Positions 25,199 through 32,161 of a stretch of DNA of 64,000 bases are shown here, one piece after another. Under the pieces are notes generated by a model. It did not search any database. It worked only from the letters and a program-made list of their open reading frames with translations, and was not told the DNA's origin. Each line of letters starts with the position of its first letter. Positions within the stretch are counted from its first letter, which is position 1. Made by a program: the position numbers and the translations under genes. The DNA is from Caenicola sp034331105 (GTDB taxonomy: Bacteria; Synergistota; Synergistia; Synergistales; Synergistaceae), in NCBI GenBank assembly GCA_034331105.1, contig JAXQGB010000011.1, positions 124,001 to 188,000 of the forward strand, written 5' to 3'.

Positions 25199-26044
25199 TT
25201 AATTATACTGCTCTAACGCTTCCTCCGACGCCTCGATCTCCGCTATATATGACGCTCCGCCCTCAAGCTCAGGCAGGATCTTGCCCGAAGGTCCAAACTC
25301 AAGGGATACTCTGTTCAGCCCTCCGGGATTATAAACATCCACCACAGGGTCGGTCAGTCCGGCAGTGAAGGCAGCTATTGCGCTCGCTGTGGAACCTGTT
25401 CCGCATGAAAGGGTAAGGTCTTCGACCCCTCTTTCATATGTGAGTACGTCCAGACCTTCTCTATAAGTTAACTTTGGAGACACAAAATTTATATTTGCCC
25501 CTTCAGGAAAAAGGTCAGCCCTTAAACGTATCGCCCTGCCGATCTTCCTGTATTGATCTTCAGAGTCAAGGCGCTTCTTTTCAAATATTACTGCATGAGG
25601 AACGCCGACTGTCAAAAAAGTATAGCTGAAATCATATCCTTCAACAGAGGCGGGAACATCGTGGGCAAGATTTGAAATGTTAACGGGAGAAAGTTTGAGG
25701 GCAGCCCTTGTTCCTTTTACACCGGCATCTACTCTGCCGCCCAGGGTCTCAAAGGCCATCTCAGTTTTTTTTACTATGCCTTTGAGAAATGCATATCTGG
25801 CAATGCATCTTGCCCCGTTGCCGCACATCTCGCCCTCTGTGCCATCACGGTTGAACAGCCTCATTTTGAAATCATGCGTTTCTGAGGGTTCCACTGCCAG
25901 TATCCCGTCCGCACCCAGGGATACTCTCCTTCTGCAAAGGGCCTTGGCATATCGTGAAAGTGTTTCTCCGTTATATTTAAGGTCCATATTGTTTATAACG
26001 AGGAAATCGTTTCCGTTGCCGTTCATTTTTGTGCATAGGATCAT
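25199..26044 (-). CDS. dapF: Diaminopimelate epimerase DapF
   Basis: Converts LL- to meso-diaminopimelate for lysine and peptidoglycan. The 281-residue protein has the opening KMNGNGNDF, the first catalytic Cys in EMCGNGARC and the second in LSCGTGSTA. The start chosen is ATG at 26044, which places KMNGNGNDF where the family has it; a TTG at 26083 would add 13 unmatched residues. It is the first gene of the long minus-strand run down to DUF501. Confidence 0.94.
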   Translation of the reverse strand: MILCTKMNGNGNDFLVINNMDLKYNGETLSRYAKALCRRRVSLGADGILAVEPSETHDFKMRLFNRDGTEGEMCGNGARCIARYAFLKGIVKKTEMAFETLGGRVDAGVKGTRAALKLSPVNISNLAHDVPASVEGYDFSYTFLTVGVPHAVIFEKKRLDSEDQYRKIGRAIRLRADLFPEGANINFVSPKLTYREGLDVLTYERGVEDLTLSCGTGSTASAIAAFTAGLTDPVVDVYNPGGLNRVSLEFGPSGKILPELEGGASYIAEIEASEEALEQYN

Positions 26045-26233
26045 CCGGCATTCGACCCTTCGTGTGTATTTTGCCAACGGCAACTATTTTACACCAAATG
26101 CGCTGACTTGTGGGAACGGCATCCAGTCTGACATCCCATCATGGCTCCACATATTTGCCGGTATCAGGAACAAACGGGTCATCATAGGCAATTATGCTGA
26201 AAATATCCGGAACAACAAATATCAGCACGGAAC

Positions 26234-26262
26234 TTGAAATATTGCAACTAAGCAAGTATAAT
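26234..26262 (+). promoter_or_regulatory. Promoter of tRNA-Val
   Basis: TTGAAA (26234-26239), a 17-base spacer and a perfect TATAAT (26257-26262). The predicted start is near 26269, 13 bases before tRNA-Val. The remainder of the 26045-26281 gap shows no open frame or other element that I can support. Confidence 0.8.
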
Positions 26263-26281
26263 TCCATCCGATGCACAAAGC

Positions 26282-26356
26282 GGGCGATTAACTCAGCGGT
26301 AGAGTGTCACCTTCACACGGTGGAAGTCGTTGGTTCGAACCCAATATCGCCCACCA
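26282..26356 (+). tRNA. tRNA-Val(CAC)
   Basis: A 75-base cloverleaf with acceptor GGGCGAT paired to ATCGCCC, D-arm ACTCAGCGGTAGAGT, and anticodon stem TCACC/GGTGG closing loop TTCACAC. Anticodon CAC reads GTG (Val). The T-arm TTGGTTCGAACCCAA and an encoded CCA are present. Confidence 0.95.
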
Positions 26357-26370
26357 TATTGTTACATTAA

Positions 26371-26402
26371 AGAGAGAGCCATTAGGTATCTCTCTTTTTT
26401 TT
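26371..26402 (+). terminator. Terminator after tRNA-Val
   Basis: AGAGAGA (26371-26377) pairs with TCTCTCT (26389-26395) around an 11-base loop, followed by seven T residues. It starts 14 bases after the tRNA. Confidence 0.8.
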
Positions 26403-26523
26403 ACACCGCATTTCAATTCAAAGACAAACTTTTATTGTTTTGGAATCTTTTTCAATATGATAAGATTACTCAGTATAGATAAATATTGCTTTCACATCTT
26501 TATCACATACAGGAGATGCAGCA

Positions 26524-27687
26524 ATGACAATGGGATATGACAGAAAAAAAACCATAGAACATTCTGCGGTCGTCACTTTACTTTTGGCAATAATTCTTGC
26601 CATAGCTGCTTCAATGGTAGTCGGCAATATCAAGGATGTCGTCATAACGGAAGCAAACAAAGAGGCTCTGGGCATCGCTGCGACTGCTGCCAGATTCATC
26701 GAAGAGAACGCCTATGATTACAATAAACTCTCAAAAACCAGTGACTATTCAAAAGAAAATTTCGACAGGGAATATTACGAAAGAATGAACCGCGTCCTAC
26801 GCATGATCAAACAAGATACAAACGCCGACTTTATCTTTACAGAAAAAAGAATTTCTGATACTGAGATAGAATATATTTTTGACGGAGAAGACCCTTCATC
26901 TGAAAATTTTTCCCCGTTAGGTTCAAAAGACAGTATGTCTGAACAGGAACTTAAGGCTTTTAATGAAGGCATAATAACTTTGACCGGATTGATAAGAGAT
27001 CCTGTCTGGGGGGATTATCTCACAGCCTTTGCACCCATCAGATATACAGGCGAGGTCGTAGGGTTGGTCGGGGTCGATTTTTCTGCGGACCACATTAATG
27101 CTATCGTCTCAAATGTCTCTGTGATCACATATCTAATATTTATGCTGATCACTATACTTTTATATCCCATCATCTACACTCTTTTTAAAATGCACTACTC
27201 TTCACTGAACAACGACTTCATGACAGGCTTAATGAATAAAAGAGGTTTTACCCTTGCTCTAAATAATGCAATGTCTGACGCAAAAATTACCGGCAAAAAA
27301 TTTACCCTGATGTTTTTCGATATCGATGATTTTAAAGCGATAAATGACAGATGCGGCCATCTGCGCGGAGATGAAATCATCAAAAACATAGCTAATAAGA
27401 TAAAGGAAAACACAAGACACTCAGATCTCTCATTCAGATATGGAGGAGATGAGTTTGCCGTGATCCTTCCCCGAACAGGCAAAGAAGAGGCTTTCCTGGT
27501 ATGCAGGAACATACAGGACAGGATCTCTGAAGATATGCTCTGCTCTGACAACAAATGCTGCCCTACCCTCAGCATCGGTATATGCGAATCTGCAGATGAA
27601 ATGACCGCAGAAGAAATGATCAAACTTGCAGATGGGGCAATGTACCTTTCTAAACAAAAAGGCAAAAACAAAATTACCCTCCAATGA
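26524..27687 (+). CDS. Membrane-bound diguanylate cyclase (GGDEF domain)
   Basis: Makes the second messenger cyclic di-GMP. The 387-residue protein has a first membrane segment (about 15-37), an extracytoplasmic sensor of about 155 residues, and a second membrane segment (about 195-218). The GGDEF domain follows (225-387): NDFMTGLMNKRGF, FFDIDDFKAINDRCGH, and the active-site RYGGDEF. The product-inhibition I-site is present as RHSD, spaced correctly before the GGDEF motif, so feedback control is likely. The sensor contains PVWGDYLTAFAPI and VVGLVGVDFSADHI, as in extracytoplasmic Cache-type domains. No ribosome site stronger than AGGAGA is seen before the ATG. It is a single gene between a tRNA and an intergenic gap. 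Confidence 0.9.
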   Translation: MTMGYDRKKTIEHSAVVTLLLAIILAIAASMVVGNIKDVVITEANKEALGIAATAARFIEENAYDYNKLSKTSDYSKENFDREYYERMNRVLRMIKQDTNADFIFTEKRISDTEIEYIFDGEDPSSENFSPLGSKDSMSEQELKAFNEGIITLTGLIRDPVWGDYLTAFAPIRYTGEVVGLVGVDFSADHINAIVSNVSVITYLIFMLITILLYPIIYTLFKMHYSSLNNDFMTGLMNKRGFTLALNNAMSDAKITGKKFTLMFFDIDDFKAINDRCGHLRGDEIIKNIANKIKENTRHSDLSFRYGGDEFAVILPRTGKEEAFLVCRNIQDRISEDMLCSDNKCCPTLSIGICESADEMTAEEMIKLADGAMYLSKQKGKNKITLQ

Positions 27688-27835
27688 TCAACTGCAGCCG
27701 CTAATTTTTGAAGTTGTATTTTTTAACATCGAGCGCATTTAAAAAATTATGATCAAAACTCTTCTTTTTTCTATACGTTCTCAAAATTTTATGAGATAAT
27801 TTAACACATTAAATCAAAACAAGGGAGGATTGGAA

Positions 27836-28276
27836 ATGAAGAAACGGCTCGCATTTTTTATCTTTTTTATTCTCTCCATATTTCTTGTCTGCACCCCCGC
27901 CATGGCTGCAGGCGCAAAGTTCGTAAGGGCGTACAGGGATAACAATTACGACATGTATGTTAACCGGGTAAACATTATCCAGAACCAGGGAGTTCTCTCT
28001 TTCTGGGTCAAGAGCGTCTACTCCGATCAGGGAAAAGCACTGGTCAGAAAAGAGCTCCCCAAAAAACACCAGAAGGCACCAATACAGTATGGTCTTGATT
28101 ACTTTGTCTTCGACACAAAAAAGGGCAAGTACAACATAAAACTTGCCTCTGTATATGCAAACGAAAAGGAGATATACCGCGAAGGCAGCAAGAAGTGGCT
28201 GCCGATAAGAGATGGAACGATCGCAACTGTTTTGATAAACGAAGTGAACAGCTTCCTTGCTGAAAAGAATAATTAG
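27836..28276 (+). CDS. Exported protein resembling surface-adhesin E family
   Basis: A 146-residue protein with a clean signal peptide (KKRLAFFIFFILSIFLVCTPAMA, cut after AMA, given here in outline). The mature part, starting FVRAYRDNNYDMYVNRVNII, has a Tyr-rich strand pattern then SFWVKSVYSDQGKALVRK. This resembles the small adhesin-E-like family found in many diderms. That assignment rests on pattern only. The ATG at 27836 has AGGGAGG seven bases upstream; a TTG two codons earlier is less likely. It is followed 21 bases later by another exported protein, so the two probably form an operon. Confidence 0.75.
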   Translation: MKKRLAFFIFFILSIFLVCTPAMAAGAKFVRAYRDNNYDMYVNRVNIIQNQGVLSFWVKSVYSDQGKALVRKELPKKHQKAPIQYGLDYFVFDTKKGKYNIKLASVYANEKEIYREGSKKWLPIRDGTIATVLINEVNSFLAEKNN

Positions 28277-28297
28277 AGAAGGAGAGGTCGGACCTAT

Positions 28298-29494
28298 ATG
28301 AGGATCAAATTCACAAGTATTTTATTTTTGTTTGTTCTCTCTCTTGCGTTGATTTCATTGTCACTTCCTGTAGAGGCTGCACTTTCCTCCAAATACGACT
28401 CTCCGGCATCTGCAGCTGAAGGGTCCGCTGCCGTCAAGCCTGCGGCTCCGGCACCTGCTGCAGCAACCGCTCCGGCAAAACCGGCTCCGGCAGCAAAAAC
28501 AGTTCCTGCTGCTGCTGTAAAAACTGAACCCGTGAAGCTGCCTCCAAATGTTGTTGCCTCATCTTCAGGCCAGGCGACCGTCATCGAAAGAAAAGACCTG
28601 AAAGCAAAACAGCTGGAACTAATAAAAACAGAACATCTTGTTTATCGCAAAGCATTTATGGATGCCGAAATGGGCCTGCGTTATTTTTATAAAACACAGT
28701 ATGACGCAAAGTACAGAGCCGCAAAAGCACCGACAGAAGAGGAGCTGAAAGCGATGCGCTTCGAGCTCAGCCTGCTGATGAAAGACCTTGGCTCTAGCGC
28801 AAAAAGATATTCCAGCAACATCAGGATGGCAAAAATAGCCATGCTCGATATGGATGAGGAAGAAAAATCAGTTTTTGCAATGATACTGGGCCAGATAATT
28901 GGCACTCCGGCCTATGCAGTTGATGCAGGATCCCTCAGCGGTGTCGAAGCAGGACTGAACAGCGTTGCTAACGCTACTGCGAATGTCGGCCTTTCAACTG
29001 AAGCGGATTATGCCACTGCTGAAGCCAATGCTGCACAAGCCGGTGAAATAGCAGCCTCTGCAGTATCTTTGGCGTCAACGGTCGTGCTTTCAGGAGCAGC
29101 GATCGTCGGAGGAGCGGCATTGACGATGGGCGCAGTAACGACAGGTGCTGCTGTCGTTGGCGGTGCGGTCCTGGTAGGGGGCATCGTCGGAGGAGGACTT
29201 GAAACTGTCGATGGCGTCATAGGCTTCATTGACGCACTCACATCACAAACGCACGATACTAAAACGCTCAAAAAGATTAAAACTACAATAAATGTTATCA
29301 ACGTAACATCAGGAGCACAAAAAGGTCAAATGCTGAAAGTTGTTATTGACGGCCTTGACGGAACTAAGGATATTTGGATCCCAAAAATATTTGAGGAAAC
29401 AGAGAAGAGTGACTGCCCGGGCAAAGACGGGGTCAACAAAGTCAAAAATGCCAAAAAGAACTCCTCATCAAACAAAAAAGGTGGAGGTCATTAA
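28298..29494 (+). CDS. Uncharacterised exported protein with Ala/Pro-rich linker and glycine-zipper segment
   Basis: A 398-residue protein I do not recognise. It has a signal peptide (about residues 1-29, ending VEA). Residues 42-82 are a low-complexity Ala, Pro and Lys linker. A charged helical part runs from about 95 to 205. A second hydrophobic stretch, about 255-305, is rich in Gly and Ala with GxxxG spacing (SGAAIVGGAALTMGA, VVGGAVLVGGIVGGG), like glycine-zipper membrane-inserting segments. The C-terminus is Lys and Ser-rich. GGAGAGG lies before the ATG. A role at the envelope, perhaps with the adhesin-E-like neighbour, is inference. Confidence 0.7.
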   Translation: MRIKFTSILFLFVLSLALISLSLPVEAALSSKYDSPASAAEGSAAVKPAAPAPAAATAPAKPAPAAKTVPAAAVKTEPVKLPPNVVASSSGQATVIERKDLKAKQLELIKTEHLVYRKAFMDAEMGLRYFYKTQYDAKYRAAKAPTEEELKAMRFELSLLMKDLGSSAKRYSSNIRMAKIAMLDMDEEEKSVFAMILGQIIGTPAYAVDAGSLSGVEAGLNSVANATANVGLSTEADYATAEANAAQAGEIAASAVSLASTVVLSGAAIVGGAALTMGAVTTGAAVVGGAVLVGGIVGGGLETVDGVIGFIDALTSQTHDTKTLKKIKTTINVINVTSGAQKGQMLKVVIDGLDGTKDIWIPKIFEETEKSDCPGKDGVNKVKNAKKNSSSNKKGGGH

Positions 29495-29536
29495 AATCTA
29501 CAAGAAGGATCAGCAAGCCTTCGTATAAAAAATTAA

Positions 29537-29565
29537 GGGCGGTCACAATATGGGCCGCCCTTTTT
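29537..29565. terminator. Terminator between the exported-protein gene and xdh
   Basis: GGGCGG (29537-29542) pairs with CCGCCC (29555-29560), followed by five T residues on the plus strand. It ends the plus-strand operon and sits 17 bases from the convergent xdh stop; the minus side has no clear T-run. Confidence 0.75.
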
Positions 29566-29581
29566 GCTGTCTGTTCTTGAT

Positions 29582-32155
29582 CTATTTTTCTTTTGACTTC
29601 CTGCTGTAAGGCGTCTCCTTAAGCGGCAGGGATGTCCTGAAGATACCATCCCTGTTGCAGTATGCGAGCTGAATGGCAGGGGCTCCCGGTATCGCCGCTA
29701 TCTCCCCTATGCCCTTTGCTCCGCCTGCAAAGCCATCTTTTGCTTTTCCTATAACTATGCTGACTATCTCAGGTACCATATCCGCCCTGAAAAGCCCAAG
29801 GGTGCCGAATTTTGCCTGCGGCACGCAGTCCCTGAGCGGATAATTCTCCGTAAGGGCGTATCCCATGCTCATTACCACTCCGCCCTCAATCTGCCCTTCC
29901 ACGTTTTTGGGATTTATGGCTTTTCCTACATCGTGGGCCGCTACTATCTTTTTTATCTTTCCGTCTTCATCCAGAATGACCAGGTGGGTCGCATATCCGT
30001 ATGATATGTGGCTTACCGGATGCGGTTTATCTGATCCCATTTTGTCAGTTACGCTCTCAAACTCCGCATAGTACTCGCAGCCTTCCAGTTCAGAAAAAGC
30101 GGTCGTTTCCAGATCTTTTTTTAGCTGTTCGGCAGCTTTTCTTGTGGCCTCACCTGTAATGACAGTCTGCCGTGATGCCGTGGTATTTCCTGAATCCGGG
30201 GTAAAGAAGGTATCTGCGGGGTCGTGGACGACAAGTTCGGGAGGCAGTCCCGTAACGTCACAGACCATCTGGGTGACGACCGTGCCCAGCCCCTGCCCGA
30301 TACATGAGGCGCTGGTGGCTATGTGGACCTTGCCCGCCCTTATCCTGAGCATGCATCTTCCAAAGTCAGGAACGCCTACCCCAAGTCCTGCATTTTTCAT
30401 CGCGCATGATATCCCTGCTCCGGGATTTTTGTCGTACTCATCCCTAACAGCCAGCAGTGTCTCTTCAAGTGCAGTCGTATCATCTGCGATCTGTCCGTTT
30501 GGAAGTTCATCTCCCGGCCTGATCGCATTTATAAAGCGGAACTCCCATGGAGAGAGTCCGACTTTTTCAGCAAGCCGGTTTATGTTGCACTCTGTCGCAA
30601 AACAGCTCTGGGTAACGCCGAATCCCCTGAATGCTCCAGCCGGCGGGTTGTTCGTGTATACGGCCGTTCCTGTTATATCAATGTTCTGATAGTTATAGGG
30701 CCCTGCCGCATGGGTACAGGCTCTCTGGAGGACCGGCCCTCCAAGGGATGCGTATGCCCCCGTGTCTGAGACTATACCGGCTTTCATCGCCGTGAGCCGA
30801 CCATTCTCATCGCAGGCTGTGGTCATCTCTATCTCCATCGCATGTCTTTTGGGATGGACCTTGATGCTCTCAGCCCTTGTAAGGGAAACCTTTACCGGAC
30901 GTTTGGTAAGATACGTCAACAGTGCCGCGTGATGCTGGACACTCATGTCTTCCTTGCCGCCAAAACCACCGCCTATCATCGCCGCAGTCACTCTTACCTT
31001 TTCATGCGGCAGTCCCAGGGCCTCAGCGCACTCCCTCATGGTCTGGTAGACTCCCTGGTCAGCGGAATATATCCTGACTACCCCGTCATCTTCCATCAAT
31101 GCCACGGCAGTCTCAGGTTCAAGGAAAGCATGTTCTGTAAAAGGAAGGGAGTAATGGTTTGTAACGATGTGCTTTGAATTTTTGATGACCTCGTCCGCAT
31201 TGCCCCTCTTAAGGTCAACGCGCGACATGACGTTTCCGTTTTCATGTATGAGGGGAGCTCCCTCGGCAAGTGATTCTTTCGGGGATGTTATCGGTTTAAA
31301 CACCTCATATTCAACCTTGATCAGTTTTTTGGCTTCCTCCACGATTTCGGGGGTCTCGGCCGCTACAAGGGCAAGGGCGTCGCCTACATATCTTGTGCAG
31401 CCTCCGACAGGGATCATTACATCCCAGTCCTTCACAAGATGTCCTATCTTTTTCTTGCCAGGAACGTCCTCTGCAGTGAATATCCCTACGACCCCATAAA
31501 GTTTTCGGGCTTCAGAGATATCTATCGATTTGATGACCGCTCTCGGATGTACTGTCCTGACGGCAGAACCGTATATCATTCCGTCAATTTTGATATCATC
31601 AGCATATTGGGCGGTTCCTAATACTTTTGATACAGCGTCTGTGCGTGGAATGTTTTCTCCGACTGCCCCCGTGTAGTGTTCTCCGGGCACCGGGATATTC
31701 TCCCTGAACATTTTGGCTGCGAGCAGGATCGCCTCTTCTATCTTCCTGTAGCCCGTGCACCGGCATATATTATTTTTTATAGCCTCTTTTACCTCTTTGA
31801 TAGTCGGGTCAGGGGCTTTGTCGATAAGGGCCTTGGCGCTTATCACCATTCCAGGGATGCAGAATCCGCACTGCACCGCTCCGGAGACCGAGAATGAATA
31901 TGAGTAGACATCTTTTTCCTTTTTGCTAAGCCCTTCCACAGTGAGAATGCTTTTTCCGCTGAGATTTTTCAGCTCCTGTACACAGGCTTTGCATGCCCTT
32001 CCGTCGATCAGGACCATGCATGTTCCGCAGGCTCCCTCTTTGCATCCGTTCTTTACAGATGTCAGACAAAGATCCTCCCTCAGAAAATCAATAAGCTTTT
32101 TGTTTGTTTCAGATATTTGGATATTTCCGTTAACATTCAACTGATACATCGGCAA
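29582..32155 (-). CDS. Selenium-dependent xanthine dehydrogenase-type molybdenum hydroxylase, Fe-S and Mo domains fused
   Basis: An 857-residue enzyme of the xanthine dehydrogenase family. Residues 1-155 hold two [2Fe-2S] clusters: CKEGACGTC with a fourth Cys, and CGFCIPGM with ICRCTGYRKI. Residues about 170-857 are the molybdopterin domain (TAQYADDIKIDGMIYGSAVR, GGGFGGKED, AFRGFGVTQS, GQGLGTVVTQM, GGAKGIGEIAA with the catalytic Glu). There is no FAD domain, so electrons must leave through a partner, possibly YgfK. This architecture matches the family called selenium-dependent xanthine dehydrogenase. Those enzymes are thought to carry selenium as a Mo ligand; the protein itself has no UGA codon. 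Likely substrate is a purine. It is cotranscribed with ygfK, six bases downstream of it. Confidence 0.9.
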   Translation of the reverse strand: MPMYQLNVNGNIQISETNKKLIDFLREDLCLTSVKNGCKEGACGTCMVLIDGRACKACVQELKNLSGKSILTVEGLSKKEKDVYSYSFSVSGAVQCGFCIPGMVISAKALIDKAPDPTIKEVKEAIKNNICRCTGYRKIEEAILLAAKMFRENIPVPGEHYTGAVGENIPRTDAVSKVLGTAQYADDIKIDGMIYGSAVRTVHPRAVIKSIDISEARKLYGVVGIFTAEDVPGKKKIGHLVKDWDVMIPVGGCTRYVGDALALVAAETPEIVEEAKKLIKVEYEVFKPITSPKESLAEGAPLIHENGNVMSRVDLKRGNADEVIKNSKHIVTNHYSLPFTEHAFLEPETAVALMEDDGVVRIYSADQGVYQTMRECAEALGLPHEKVRVTAAMIGGGFGGKEDMSVQHHAALLTYLTKRPVKVSLTRAESIKVHPKRHAMEIEMTTACDENGRLTAMKAGIVSDTGAYASLGGPVLQRACTHAAGPYNYQNIDITGTAVYTNNPPAGAFRGFGVTQSCFATECNINRLAEKVGLSPWEFRFINAIRPGDELPNGQIADDTTALEETLLAVRDEYDKNPGAGISCAMKNAGLGVGVPDFGRCMLRIRAGKVHIATSASCIGQGLGTVVTQMVCDVTGLPPELVVHDPADTFFTPDSGNTTASRQTVITGEATRKAAEQLKKDLETTAFSELEGCEYYAEFESVTDKMGSDKPHPVSHISYGYATHLVILDEDGKIKKIVAAHDVGKAINPKNVEGQIEGGVVMSMGYALTENYPLRDCVPQAKFGTLGLFRADMVPEIVSIVIGKAKDGFAGGAKGIGEIAAIPGAPAIQLAYCNRDGIFRTSLPLKETPYSRKSKEK

Positions 32156-32161
32156 GCCCCC

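Noticed and set aside
28294..28584. Ala/Gly-rich minus-strand frame
   Set aside because: It is the antisense of the Ala/Pro linker of the exported protein at 28298.
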